Positions 41,042 to 49,559 of a DNA stretch of 64,000 nucleotides are shown here, piece after piece. Both the position numbers and the translations under genes were made by a program. The stretch is from an uncultured Micrococcaceae bacterium (GTDB lineage Bacteria > Actinomycetota > Actinomycetes > Actinomycetales > Micrococcaceae), in the NCBI GenBank assembly GCA_947502645.1, contig CANNAD010000001.1, positions 1,270,750 through 1,334,749 of the forward strand, in the 5' to 3' direction. Numbering within the stretch: position 1 is the first letter of the stretch; each line of letters opens with the position of its first letter. Under the pieces are notes generated by a model. The model ran no database searches. It was not told the origin of the DNA and saw only the letters and a list, made by a program, of their open reading frames with translations.

Positions 41042-41860
41042 TCAGCGGAAGCGACGCCCCTGGTCCCGCCGGTTGGCCCAGAGCGCCAGCGCTCCGAAGA
41101 CCAGGGTCCAGGCCAGTAGCACTGGGATGGTCGAGGCGTGAAGTCCGGCACCGGTGAGGACCTCAACGGATAGATCGCGCGCTGCACGGGTTGGTGTGGC
41201 CAGCGAGATCACGTTCAGCCAGTCCGGGAACACCATGGGTGGCAGTAGCATGCCTCCCACGAAGGACAGCGGGAAGAACACCACCTGCACGACGGCGATC
41301 GCCACCTTGGCGGTGCACAGGTACCCGATCATGAGTCCCAGGAAGAGGAACGGCAGCCCCGCCAGCAGCAGGGTCACGATTGTTACGGGAATCCGCCACC
41401 ATTCGAGGGTTCCGTCGATGAATGGCTCGAATGCGCGGGTGGTCAGTGCTCCGAGGAGGAACAGCGGCAGCAGGGCGATGAATGAGAACAGCATCGCCGT
41501 TACTGCTCGCCCAACTGTGGGCGGTACTGGACCGAGTGGCAGGGTTCGGAGGTAGGTGGTCCACGGGTTTGCCCGGTCTTCAGCCACCCCGATCCCGTAG
41601 CCGAACAGGAATGCACTGAGCACGCCGAACATGGCTAGCTGAGCCAGCGCCGTGAGGACGGCTGGCGGGTATTCGGTGATGGAGCTCTGCGGCAGGATGA
41701 AGAACAGGAACGTCATGGTCGGAAAGATGGCGCTGGAGATCACGGCGATCGGAATGCGCAGCTGTTCAAGCACCTGGGCCTTGGCGTGAGCGCGGATCAG
41801 GCTGAACAACGACGGCGGCTGGTGGGTCTGCGGCGCGGCTGGCGACTGGATGGTGGTCAT
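41042..41860 (-). CDS. ABC-2 type exporter permease
   Basis: 272-residue membrane protein with six predicted helices, among them VISSAIFPTMTFLFFILP, LTALAQLAMFGVLSAFLFG and TAMLFSFIALLPLFLLG. The layout is that of ABC-2 permeases for drugs or other exported compounds. Its ATG overlaps the ATPase stop by four bases. It is the last gene of a four-gene operon (membrane protein, regulator, ATPase, permease). Confidence 0.88.
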   Translation of the reverse strand: MTTIQSPAAPQTHQPPSLFSLIRAHAKAQVLEQLRIPIAVISSAIFPTMTFLFFILPQSSITEYPPAVLTALAQLAMFGVLSAFLFGYGIGVAEDRANPWTTYLRTLPLGPVPPTVGRAVTAMLFSFIALLPLFLLGALTTRAFEPFIDGTLEWWRIPVTIVTLLLAGLPFLFLGLMIGYLCTAKVAIAVVQVVFFPLSFVGGMLLPPMVFPDWLNVISLATPTRAARDLSVEVLTGAGLHASTIPVLLAWTLVFGALALWANRRDQGRRFR

Positions 41861-42810
41861 CGTGACTCCCTGAGTGACTGGTTGGGCTGCTGCCCTGAAT
41901 GGCTGGCGGTCAATGCGAGGAATGCTTCCTCAAGGCTTACGCGCTGCACCTCGAGATCGTTGAAGGGGATGTGGTGCTCAACCAGTTCCCGGACCAGGGC
42001 GTCGGCATCCCGCGTGGTGAGGGTGGTGACGCCGTCGTCGTCCGTGCTTGCTGACAGGACGTTCGATAGCGTGGCCAGATCAGCCGGCGCAGCGCGGAGG
42101 CTGACGCGCCGAACCTGAATGTGGCTTCGGATCTCCGCAGGTGTACCGTCCGCTGTGATGGAGCCCTTGTCGATGACGACGATCCGGTTGGCGAGCGCTT
42201 CGATTTCGGCGAGGTAGTGACTGGTGATCAACAGGGTTCCTCCGTCACGCCGGTAGATGCGCAGCTGCTCCCATAGCGCCTCTCGCGCTTCGACGTCGAG
42301 CCCTGTTGTCGGTTCGTCGAGTACCAGCAGACGCGGCCGCCCGGCCAGAGCGATGGCGACCAGTAGTCGGCGTTGCTGGCCGCCGGAGAGCGCGCCGCAC
42401 TGTTTGCCGGCCATATCTGTCAGACCGAAGCGTTCCAGCAGCTCGTCCGGCGGGACCGGGTGTGTGAAATGCGTTGCGACGAGCGATACCGCCTCGCGAA
42501 CTTTGAGGGTCTGCGGCACAGCAGTGGCCTGAGGGGTCACTCCGAGGGCATGCCGGGCTGATGGGCGCCTCGGGTTTTCGCCGAAGAGCTGCACGACGCC
42601 GGCGTCCGGCTTTCGGAGCCCCGTCAGGAGGCTGATCAGCGTTGATTTGCCGGCACCGTTCGGTCCGAGAAGGCCGACGGCGCTGCCGGCGAAGACGTCC
42701 AGGTTGACTGCGTTGAGCGCGGTATGGCCGCCGAACGTCTTGGTGACATTGTTGAAGGCGGCCAGTACGTCGTGAGTTGTTTCGGCGCGCGGGGTGAGGG
42801 TCTGCGTCAT
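41857..42810 (-). CDS. ABC exporter ATP-binding protein
   Basis: 317-residue ATPase with Walker A GPNGAGKS, signature GALSGGQQRRLLVAIALAGRPRLLVLDEPTTGLD and the H-loop LITSHYLAE. A C-terminal part of about 90 residues, with VRRVSLRAAPADLATL, resembles the extension found in DrrA-like exporters. It works with the permease encoded directly downstream; the exported substrate is unknown. Confidence 0.93.
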   Translation of the reverse strand: MTQTLTPRAETTHDVLAAFNNVTKTFGGHTALNAVNLDVFAGSAVGLLGPNGAGKSTLISLLTGLRKPDAGVVQLFGENPRRPSARHALGVTPQATAVPQTLKVREAVSLVATHFTHPVPPDELLERFGLTDMAGKQCGALSGGQQRRLLVAIALAGRPRLLVLDEPTTGLDVEAREALWEQLRIYRRDGGTLLITSHYLAEIEALANRIVVIDKGSITADGTPAEIRSHIQVRRVSLRAAPADLATLSNVLSASTDDDGVTTLTTRDADALVRELVEHHIPFNDLEVQRVSLEEAFLALTASHSGQQPNQSLRESR

Positions 42811-43115
42811 GGCTGTGCTTTCTCTTCGCTGTCCAGCAGGGACAGCAGTTGTTTGCGGTAACTGGCGAATGCTGCCCGCCCGGTCGTGGTGATGGAGACG
42901 TAGGTGGCGGGGGTGCGTCCTTCAATGGTTTTGTTCTGCGTCACGTACTGGGCGTCTTCGAGTTTGCGCAGGTGGGTTGAGAGGTTCCCCGCGGTCATGT
43001 CCAGCATTTTTCGTAGACGGGGAAAGGCGATGCTGTTGCCTTCGCCGATCATGTTCAGGGCGGTGATCACCCGGAGGCGCGCTTCTGCGTGAATGACGGG
43101 GTCGAGGCCGTTCAT
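42807..43115 (-). CDS. winged-helix (MarR/PadR-like) transcriptional regulator
   Basis: 102-residue DNA-binding protein with a winged-helix domain: ARLRVITALNMIGEGNSIAFPRLRKMLDMTAGNLSTHLRKLEDAQYV, then the wing KTIEGRTPATYVSITTTGRAAF. The type is the ArsR-like/DUF-class regulator often paired with ABC-2 exporters. ATG 43115 is used; the open frame further upstream is in the shadow of the membrane protein gene. It probably regulates its own operon through the palindrome at 43769-43783. Confidence 0.88.
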   Translation of the reverse strand: MNGLDPVIHAEARLRVITALNMIGEGNSIAFPRLRKMLDMTAGNLSTHLRKLEDAQYVTQNKTIEGRTPATYVSITTTGRAAFASYRKQLLSLLDSEEKAQP

Positions 43116-43732
43116 CGTGCACGCCGGCGCTGCTGGAGGAAGGTCACCAGGGCGGCGGCGTAGAAGCCTCCGACGCCGAGGATCAGGAAGACCGTGATGA
43201 ATCCGGTGGGGCCGGCAATGAGCGAGACGATGTCGACGAGCAGGAACCAGATTCCCAGGGCCAGCATCGGGACGTCCCGCCACAGTGCACCGCCGGACAT
43301 GTACATCATTCCGACCACCAGGATGGCGAGGGCGTTGATGATCATGCCGTTGAAGGCCTGGTCGGTGCTGATGGATCCGATGCGGCTGGCGGCGAAGAAG
43401 ACCACCGCGAAAGCCAGCATCCATGTCCACCCGTAGACGGCGCCCTGGAAGGCGCTCTCGCCGCGGATTCCGCGGGAGACCGTAATGCTCAGCAGCGCGG
43501 AGCTGGCGACGCCCAGAACGACGACGATGCTGAAGAGGATGAGTGCCGTTGAGGAACTCAGCGGGAGCCAGTTATGGGTGGCCCCGTGCAGTGACCCGTA
43601 GCCGATCAGCCATGCTGTGCCCCAGATGAGGTATTGCAGTGCGACGCGGGGCTGCAGTGTCCTGCCGGCTCTGTCCTCTGTTTCGGCGGCGATTCGCAGC
43701 GCCTGACGGGGGTCGAAAGTTTCGGAATCCAT
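43112..43732 (-). CDS. membrane protein, first gene of the exporter operon
   Basis: 206-residue protein with a soluble N terminus of about 25 residues and six predicted membrane helices. No catalytic motif is evident. It resembles integral membrane proteins found beside winged-helix regulators of this type, where a sensing role has been guessed. The ATG has a strong SD (GGAGGAAA). It overlaps the regulator gene by four bases. Confidence 0.8.
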   Translation of the reverse strand: MDSETFDPRQALRIAAETEDRAGRTLQPRVALQYLIWGTAWLIGYGSLHGATHNWLPLSSSTALILFSIVVVLGVASSALLSITVSRGIRGESAFQGAVYGWTWMLAFAVVFFAASRIGSISTDQAFNGMIINALAILVVGMMYMSGGALWRDVPMLALGIWFLLVDIVSLIAGPTGFITVFLILGVGGFYAAALVTFLQQRRRAR

Positions 43733-43768
43733 GGTGTTTCCTCCCGGGGAGAAGCGGTCTGCAAACTA

Positions 43769-43783
43769 GTTTGTATTACAAAC
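43769..43783. promoter_or_regulatory. perfect 15-bp palindrome, probable operator
   Basis: GTTTGTA-T-TACAAAC, 37 bases upstream of the membrane protein start. The AT-rich 7-1-7 dyad is typical of a winged-helix repressor site and also overlaps a likely promoter. Confidence 0.6.
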
Positions 43784-43812
43784 CTCATTTTGTCTAGCCC
43801 TTCAGAAAGCAC

Positions 43813-43841
43813 AAAAAAGGGGCGGCCCGCTGGGCCGCCCC
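43813..43841 (-). terminator. intrinsic terminator after phoU
   Basis: Perfect 10-bp GC stem (43819-43828 with 43832-43841, loop GCT). Read on the minus strand it is followed by six T residues (43818-43813). It ends the phoU transcript. Confidence 0.9.
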
Positions 43842-43857
43842 TACAGAATGTGGGTAG

Positions 43858-44517
43858 TTACTCCATCAACCCGCTGGACTGCCATTCACCAGTGACCAGA
43901 TACGCAACCTTTCGGGCAACGGATACTCCGTGGTCAGCGAACCGCTCAAAGTAGCGGCTCGCGAGCGTGACGTCGACGGTGCTGGGTGCAGAGGCATCCC
44001 AGTCGCTGGCGGCAATGGCTTTGAAGACGCCCGCGTGGAGTTCGTTGATGCGTGCGTTGTGAGCCGCAATGTCGTTGGTCAGCTCGAGGTTCCGCGTTTC
44101 CAGCAGATCACTGACTTTGGCCGCGATCGCGATGTCGAGTTCTGCGAGCTCTTTGAACGTGTCGAAGATGGGCGCGGGAACAACCTGGGCCGGATAGCGG
44201 AGCCTGGCCAGCTGGGCGATGTGGCGGGCCAGATCGCCCATGCGCTCCAGCGATGCGCTCATGCGAAGGGCGCCGACGATCATTCGAAGGTCCCGTGCCA
44301 CTGGGCCCTGAAGGGCGAGAACGTCGATTGCGCGTTCGTCGAGATCGTTCTGCATGAAGTCGATGCGCGCGTCGGCAGCAATGACTTCCTCGGCGAGCTC
44401 AATGTCCGCATTCTCGAAGGCTTCCGTGGCTTTGCGCATGGCTTCGGTGACAAGCCTCGATATTTCAATCAGCTCTTCGCCGATCTGATGCAGCTCCGCC
44501 TGAAACACCTTACGCAC
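43858..44517 (-). CDS. phoU: phosphate-uptake regulator PhoU
   Basis: 219-residue all-helical protein made of two PhoU three-helix bundles. The start VRKVFQAELHQIGEELIEISRLV (GTG 44517, SD AAAGGA) and the metal-site motifs (IDFMQNDLDERAIDVLALQGPVARDLRMIVGALRMSASLERMGDLA; later RYFERFADHGVSVAR) are canonical. PhoU tells the histidine kinase about Pst transporter activity. It is divergent from senX3-regX3 across a PHO-box-like repeat. Confidence 0.95.
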   Translation of the reverse strand: MRKVFQAELHQIGEELIEISRLVTEAMRKATEAFENADIELAEEVIAADARIDFMQNDLDERAIDVLALQGPVARDLRMIVGALRMSASLERMGDLARHIAQLARLRYPAQVVPAPIFDTFKELAELDIAIAAKVSDLLETRNLELTNDIAAHNARINELHAGVFKAIAASDWDASAPSTVDVTLASRYFERFADHGVSVARKVAYLVTGEWQSSGLME

Positions 44518-44584
44518 TGGGCGTCCTTTCGTTCGTCGATCTCCGCGCACCTGCGGAGTACAGTTGGCCACCTTTCCAGCTACA

Positions 44585-44624
44585 GGTGAATCGGTATGCC
44601 ACTTTAGGTGAACGTTAGTTGAAC
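44585..44624 (+). promoter_or_regulatory. PHO-box-like direct repeats between phoU and senX3
   Basis: GGTGAAT (44585), GGTGAAC (44607) and GTTGAAC (44618) fall on an 11-nt period; the unit at 44596 is degenerate. GGTGAAC-N4-GTTGAAC matches the actinobacterial PHO box (GTTCACC units spaced by four). RegX3 or a PhoP-like regulator is the probable binder. Confidence 0.65.
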
Positions 44625-44672
44625 CATGGGTTGATTGCTACTGGATCGACGTCGGGCCTTCCCTGTGGCGCA

Positions 44673-44678
44673 TAAGCT
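44673..44678 (+). promoter_or_regulatory. -10 hexamer for leaderless senX3
   Basis: TAAGCT six bases (TGAGAT) before GTG 44685. Confidence 0.45.
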
Positions 44679-44684
44679 TGAGAT

Positions 44685-45908
44685 GTGAATCCCTTGGTTG
44701 TTGGACTCGTTGCGGGCGTGCTTGGGCTGGCTGTCGGCGTCTTTGGCATGCTTGCATTCCGGGCGAGCGAGCGTCAGCGTCGTGAGCTGGTGGTCCCGGA
44801 CGAATTTTCTTTGCCTGATGGTTCGGCGGAGGTCTTGTCGGTTATCGGCCGCGCCTACGTGATTGTCGATTCGATCGACGGCGTTCTTCGTGCAAGTCCT
44901 TCGGCCTTTGCCTTTGGGCTGGTCAGGGGTCATACGCTGGTTCACCCGGAGTTGCTGGGGCTCACCGGACGGGTTCGTCGGGACGGAGTGATCGAGGAAC
45001 GGCAGCTGGAACTTCCGCGGGGCCCGTTGGGAGGCGGCTCGCTGGTGGTTGAGGTGCGGGTGGCATCTCTCGGCGCGGACCACATCCTGGTGTTGGCTGA
45101 TGACCGCACCGAGATGGTTCGCACGGAGGAGATGCGCAATGATTTCGTGGCGAATGTTTCCCATGAATTGAAGACGCCCGTCGGCGCCATTTCGCTGTTG
45201 TCAGAAGCCCTCGAGGACGCCGCGGAGGACGGCCCCGCTGTCCGCCGATTCGCGGCGAGGATGCACAAGGAAGCTGGACGGCTGGCGGTCCTGGTCCAGG
45301 ACATCATTGAGCTTTCACGGTTGACGTCCACGAACGTTGTCCAGGAGGGCGAGCCGGTGGATATCAACGCCGTGGTGTCAGAGGCAGTGGACCGCAACAA
45401 GCTTCCCGCGGAGGCCAGAAATATTCAGGTCGTGGTCGGAGGGACGGCAGGTGCTGCAGTCCACGGAGATTTTGAACTGCTGACGACTGCGTTCCGGAAC
45501 CTGATCGACAACGCGATCCGGTATTCCCCGGACGGCTCGAGGGTTGGGGTGGGTATCCGCAGCCGCGACGGCCTGGCCTGCGTGTCGGTCACGGATCAGG
45601 GGCCGGGGATCAGCGCGGACGAGCAGGAGCGGGTCTTTGAGCGGTTCTACCGGCTGGATTCAGCGCGCTCCCGCCAAACCGGAGGTACTGGTTTGGGGTT
45701 GAGCATCGTTCGCCATGTGGTCTCCAACCATGGCGGTGAGGTGACCATCTGGTCCCAGCCGGGGCAAGGCTCCACGTTCACGGTCCGGCTTCCGGAGCTG
45801 GAGGACGCAGAGTCAGCGCCCGACGACGCCGCCCGGCTTTCGACGCCGGCGGTTTCCGGCGGCTTTATTCAGCAGACGCAATCGAGCGCAGTAGGCAAGG
45901 AGCAGTAG
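44685..45908 (+). CDS. senX3: phosphate-sensing histidine kinase SenX3
   Basis: 407-residue histidine kinase. It has one short N-terminal membrane region (VVGLVAGVLGLAVGVFGMLAF), a PAS-like domain, then the HisKA H-box VANVSHELKTPVG with phospho-acceptor His160. The ATPase N box is LIDNAIRYSPDG and the G boxes are DQGPGI and GGTGLGLSIV. The start is GTG 44685. regX3 follows without any gap. With phoU alongside, it responds to phosphate limitation. Confidence 0.94.
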   Translation: MNPLVVGLVAGVLGLAVGVFGMLAFRASERQRRELVVPDEFSLPDGSAEVLSVIGRAYVIVDSIDGVLRASPSAFAFGLVRGHTLVHPELLGLTGRVRRDGVIEERQLELPRGPLGGGSLVVEVRVASLGADHILVLADDRTEMVRTEEMRNDFVANVSHELKTPVGAISLLSEALEDAAEDGPAVRRFAARMHKEAGRLAVLVQDIIELSRLTSTNVVQEGEPVDINAVVSEAVDRNKLPAEARNIQVVVGGTAGAAVHGDFELLTTAFRNLIDNAIRYSPDGSRVGVGIRSRDGLACVSVTDQGPGISADEQERVFERFYRLDSARSRQTGGTGLGLSIVRHVVSNHGGEVTIWSQPGQGSTFTVRLPELEDAESAPDDAARLSTPAVSGGFIQQTQSSAVGKEQ

Positions 45909-46589
45909 TTGACCCGGATTTTGATTGTGGAGGACGAGGAGTCCTTCAGCGACCCGCTTTCGTATCTTCTGGAGAAGGAGGGTTTCGAGGCGTGTGTGGT
46001 GGACAACGGTGTGGATGCCGTGACGGAGTTCGATAGGGCGGGAGCAGATCTTGTGTTGCTTGATCTGCAGCTGCCGGGGCAATCCGGTACAGAGGTCTGC
46101 CGACAGCTGCGGCAGCGCTCGGCGGTTCCGGTGATCATGTTGACGGCGCGTGATGCTGAGATCGACAAGGTGGTCGGTCTTGAGCTTGGTGCTGATGATT
46201 ATGTGACAAAGCCGTATTCGTCCAGGGAACTTGTGGCCCGGATCCGGGCTGTGCTTCGGCGGCAGGCGGAGCCTGATGAGTTGGTATCAGCAACTGTTCA
46301 GGCTGGGCCCGTGCGTCTGGACGTGGATCGCCATGTGGTGAGCGTTCGTGGTGAACGGGCGCAGTTCCCATTGAAGGAGTTCGAGCTGCTGGAGATGCTG
46401 CTCCGGAATTCGGGTCGTGTGATGACTAGGGGTCAGCTGATCGACAGGGTCTGGGGTTCGGACTATGTCGGAGACACGAAGACCCTGGATGTCCACGTCA
46501 AGAGGTTGAGAACCAAGATTGAATTGGACCCTGCCGCGCCTCGGCACCTGGTGACGGTTCGGGGCTTGGGGTACAAGTTCGAGCCGTGA
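45909..46589 (+). CDS. regX3: response regulator RegX3
   Basis: 226-residue OmpR/PhoB-type regulator. The receiver domain has acidic residues at VEDEES, phospho-acceptor Asp52 in LVLLDLQLPG, and the Lys in DDYVTKPY. The winged-helix output domain includes FPLKEFELLEMLLRNSGRVMTRGQLIDRVWG and TLDVHVKRLRTKIE. It starts at TTG 45909, directly after the senX3 stop, with AAGGAG as SD. It is the expected activator of high-affinity phosphate uptake genes. Confidence 0.95.
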   Translation: MTRILIVEDEESFSDPLSYLLEKEGFEACVVDNGVDAVTEFDRAGADLVLLDLQLPGQSGTEVCRQLRQRSAVPVIMLTARDAEIDKVVGLELGADDYVTKPYSSRELVARIRAVLRRQAEPDELVSATVQAGPVRLDVDRHVVSVRGERAQFPLKEFELLEMLLRNSGRVMTRGQLIDRVWGSDYVGDTKTLDVHVKRLRTKIELDPAAPRHLVTVRGLGYKFEP

Positions 46590-46612
46590 GCCGCAGTTCT
46601 GTGGTGATAGAA

Positions 46613-46647
46613 GAATGGCCGGCAACCTCGTGGGTTGCCGGCCATTC
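46613..46647. terminator. bidirectional terminator between regX3 and lpqE
   Basis: Perfect 15-bp inverted repeat (46613-46627 with 46633-46647, loop TCGTG) between convergent genes. There is no long T run, but the stem is very stable. Confidence 0.8.
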
Positions 46648-46659
46648 CTTTGGTGAGTT

Positions 46660-47199
46660 CTAGTGGTCGCCCTCTTCGGCGGCCTCTGATGTGGAGCTGC
46701 TTGGCTCGGGGGCGGGGGTGTATCCGCCGGGGACAAACTCCTGGTACCGCTCGAAGGTTCCGTCGAGGACAGGAATCTTGATGTCCTTCGTTTCGGAGTT
46801 CACGGTGAACGGCAGGTTTGCGAGGGCTCCGGGCGGTTCGCTGATGCCAGTCAGCGTGCCGTCTTCGGTGTCTTCATCCTCGAAAACGAACTTGCCGTTG
46901 CCGGGTATGGTGATCGTCGCAGTGGCTGAGCCGCCTTCGATGGTCAGCTGGACGTCAGATGAGGAATTGTTGAAGACCGTGCCCAGCAGGGTTCCGGGCT
47001 CATCTTCGCTAGGCGAGACCAACAGAATGTTGCGCAGTTCCAAGGGGCCGAGATCCTCGACAATCCCGTCGGACGCGGCGTATTCCATGGTGGTAGCCTG
47101 CGGTGACACTGCACTGCAGCCTGTCGCCGCGAACACGGCAACTGCGGCGGCAGCTGCGGCTACGGTGCGCTGCACATGTTTCCCGGGTGCAAATTTCAC
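46660..47199 (-). CDS. lpqE: LpqE-like lipoprotein
   Basis: 179-residue predicted lipoprotein. The signal peptide [16 protein letters not shown] precedes a beta-rich domain: [41 protein letters not shown], then the Pro/Ser/Glu-rich tail. In mycobacteria lpqE lies divergent from carD, as here, which supports the name. Function is unknown. It starts at GTG 47199 with AGGAG as SD. Confidence 0.8.
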   Translation of the reverse strand: MKFAPGKHVQRTVAAAAAAVAVFAATGCSAVSPQATTMEYAASDGIVEDLGPLELRNILLVSPSEDEPGTLLGTVFNNSSSDVQLTIEGGSATATITIPGNGKFVFEDEDTEDGTLTGISEPPGALANLPFTVNSETKDIKIPVLDGTFERYQEFVPGGYTPAPEPSSSTSEAAEEGDH

Positions 47200-47485
47200 A
47201 GCACAAACTCCTGGTCAGATGATGTTTTTTCTTATTCGGCCTGCCCCCAGCCTATCGGCTCGGAAGCGGTTTGGTGGACTCTGGGTGTTCGTCCTCACAT
47301 TGCCGGAAGCAATAGCCTCCGAATCCGTGAGGCTGACCCTGCACTTATTCGCGCGTTCGTCAAGACTCTTTCGTGATTCGCGCATCCTATCGACTGTTGG
47401 ACCTGCGAGCCCTCTGACCTGCGGTAACGCCCTTCGGCGTGTCGGAAACGTGATAAACTATAGGTCGGGAAAGGGGAAAGTTCAT

Positions 47486-47968
47486 ATGGTTTTTGAGGTC
47501 GGCGAGACAGTAGTTTATCCTCACCACGGTGCTGCCAAAATTGAGGAAATCAAGAAGCGCACCATCAAGGGCGAAGAGAAGATGTATCTCAAGCTGCGGG
47601 TCGCCCAGGGCGATCTCGTGATTGAGGTACCGGCAGAAAACGTTGATCTCGTAGGGGTTCGCGATGTAGTGGGCAAGGAAGGCTTGGAGCACGTTTTTGA
47701 TGTTCTTCGCGCTGAGTTCACCGAAGAGCCCACAAACTGGTCACGCCGTTACAAGGCAAATCTGGAGAAGCTGGCTTCCGGTGATGTCATCAAGGTGGCA
47801 GAGGTCGTCCGCGATCTCTGGCGACGGGACAATGACCGCGGACTTTCCGCCGGTGAAAAGCGGATGCTGGCGAAAGCTCGGCAGATCCTCATTTCGGAGC
47901 TGGCATTGGCCGAAAAGACCGACGAAGAGAAGGCCGCGAGCGTTCTGGATGAGGTTCTTGCATCCTGA
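47486..47968 (+). CDS. carD: RNA polymerase-binding transcription factor CarD
   Basis: 160-residue protein. The N-terminal RNA-polymerase-interacting Tudor-like domain is [22 protein letters not shown] with YLKLRV; the C-terminal helical DNA-binding domain contains [32 protein letters not shown] and [12 protein letters not shown]. CarD stabilises open complexes, notably at rRNA promoters. The ATG at 47486 has an AAAGGGGAAAG SD. A TAAACT hexamer about 30 bases upstream is a candidate -10. The long in-frame open stretch upstream is not part of the protein. Confidence 0.95.
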   Translation: MVFEVGETVVYPHHGAAKIEEIKKRTIKGEEKMYLKLRVAQGDLVIEVPAENVDLVGVRDVVGKEGLEHVFDVLRAEFTEEPTNWSRRYKANLEKLASGDVIKVAEVVRDLWRRDNDRGLSAGEKRMLAKARQILISELALAEKTDEEKAASVLDEVLAS

Positions 47969-48000
47969 TCCTCAGTTCACGCGGTGAGCAGTAGATTTAT

Positions 48001-48033
48001 GAAGGCGATCGGCCCATTGGGCCGGTCGCCTTC
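48001..48033 (+). terminator. terminator-like hairpin after carD
   Basis: 15-bp stem (48001-48015 with 48019-48033, one G-T pair, 3-base loop), followed only by a weak T-rich stretch. It precedes the cysS promoter. Confidence 0.65.
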
Positions 48034-48045
48034 TTGCTGGTCAGA

Positions 48046-48051
48046 TACCCT
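48046..48051 (+). promoter_or_regulatory. -10 hexamer for leaderless cysS
   Basis: TACCCT six bases (TGAGCG) before GTG 48058. Confidence 0.4.
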
Positions 48052-48057
48052 TGAGCG

Positions 48058-49488
48058 GTGAGCTTGAGATTTTATGACACGATGACCGCGAAGGTTCGGG
48101 ACTTTGTTCCGCTGGTCCCTGGACAGGTGAGTCTCTACTACTGCGGCGCCACCGTTCAGGGTGCACCACATGTTGGGCACCTTCGCTCGGCTATTGTTTT
48201 CGATCAGCTCAGTCGATGGCTGGAATTCAGGGGGCACCGCGTCACCGTCGTCCGAAACGTGACAGACATCGACGATAAGATCCTGGCGAAGTCCGCCGAA
48301 TCGTTCGGAGACACCCCTGCCCCAGACTCTGTCTCCCGTGAGGCATGGTGGGCGTTGGCCTACCGGTTTGAGCAGGCTTTCCTCAACGCCTATGACACGC
48401 TGGGCGTCAGGCGTCCTACCTATGAACCGAGAGCAACGGGTCACATACCGGAGATGCACGCGCTGATCTCTGCCCTGATCGAACGTGGCCACGCATATCC
48501 CGCAACGGACGCCTCCGGAGACGTGTACTTCGATGTCCGTTCGTGGGCGTCTTACGGGTCCCTAACGAATCAGAATATCGATGACATGCAGGCGGCCCCG
48601 GACGCAGATCCGCGTGGAAAGCGCGAACCACGGGATTTTGCGTTGTGGAAAGGGTGGAAAGAGGGCGAGCCGGAGTCCGCGGCGTGGGACAGCCCGTGGG
48701 GGCGTGGCCGTCCAGGGTGGCATCTGGAGTGCTCGGCCATGGCTGCGAAATATTTGGGCACGCAGTTCGATATCCACGGCGGTGGGTTGGACCTGCGTTT
48801 TCCTCACCATGAAAATGAGCTGGCCCAATCAACGGCGGCAGGTCAGGCCTTCGCAAACTTCTGGATGCATAACGGCATGGTGACATTCGAGGGCGACAAA
48901 ATGTCGAAGTCGCTCGGCAACACGGTGGGTCCAGCCGAGCTGCTCGCCGATGCTAGCGCCCGCGTGGTTCGCTACTATCTGGGCCAGGCCCACTACCGCT
49001 CCATTCTGGACTACCGCCCCACATCGTTGGAGGAGGCGGCAGCCGCTATAAGCCGAATTGACGGTTTCATCGCCAAGGCGCGGGCAAAAGTTGGCGGCGA
49101 TGCCGGCACCATCCCGGATGCGTTCGTGGCGGCGATGGATGAGGACCTGAACGTTCCGCAGGCGCTGGCAGCTTTGCATGAGTCTGTTCGCGCCGGCAAC
49201 ACCGCTATCGCTGCGGGCAATATGGACGATCTCGCCCGCGCACTCGGTGAGGTTCTGGCCATGACCAAAGTGTTGGGGCTCGACGATGCAGGAACGCCCG
49301 ACGACGGCCGCGGACCGGAGCTGGAAGCGCTTGAGTCGCTTGTGCAGGGCCAGCTTGTTCGCCGTGCCGAGGCGCGGGCTGCGAAGGACTGGGCTGCGGC
49401 GGATGCCATTCGGGAGGGACTGACGGCGGCAGGGATCACGATTGAGGATTCGGCCGACGGCGCCACCTGGAGCTTCACTCAGCGGTAG
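48058..49488 (+). CDS. cysS: cysteinyl-tRNA synthetase
   Basis: 476-residue class I synthetase that charges tRNA-Cys. The HIGH motif appears as HVGH in [19 protein letters not shown], next to a zinc-binding Cys; the KMSKS loop is present as [25 protein letters not shown] and [11 protein letters not shown] are further class features. The full length and C-terminal DALR-type region favour CysS over the shorter mycothiol ligase MshC. It starts at GTG 48058 and leads into rlmB. Confidence 0.95.
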   Translation: MSLRFYDTMTAKVRDFVPLVPGQVSLYYCGATVQGAPHVGHLRSAIVFDQLSRWLEFRGHRVTVVRNVTDIDDKILAKSAESFGDTPAPDSVSREAWWALAYRFEQAFLNAYDTLGVRRPTYEPRATGHIPEMHALISALIERGHAYPATDASGDVYFDVRSWASYGSLTNQNIDDMQAAPDADPRGKREPRDFALWKGWKEGEPESAAWDSPWGRGRPGWHLECSAMAAKYLGTQFDIHGGGLDLRFPHHENELAQSTAAGQAFANFWMHNGMVTFEGDKMSKSLGNTVGPAELLADASARVVRYYLGQAHYRSILDYRPTSLEEAAAAISRIDGFIAKARAKVGGDAGTIPDAFVAAMDEDLNVPQALAALHESVRAGNTAIAAGNMDDLARALGEVLAMTKVLGLDDAGTPDDGRGPELEALESLVQGQLVRRAEARAAKDWAAADAIREGLTAAGITIEDSADGATWSFTQR

Positions 49489-49559
49489 CCCTGTAATGCG
49501 CGGTTTTCAGTCCGCGTAGACTGTACACATTCTGGACTTCTATTCAAAGGTGATTCTCC

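Noticed and set aside
46691..47485. Long N-terminal extension of carD in the same frame
   Set aside because: The extension overlaps the divergent lpqE gene and promoter region; CarD proteins are about 160 residues and the ATG at 47486 has a good SD.
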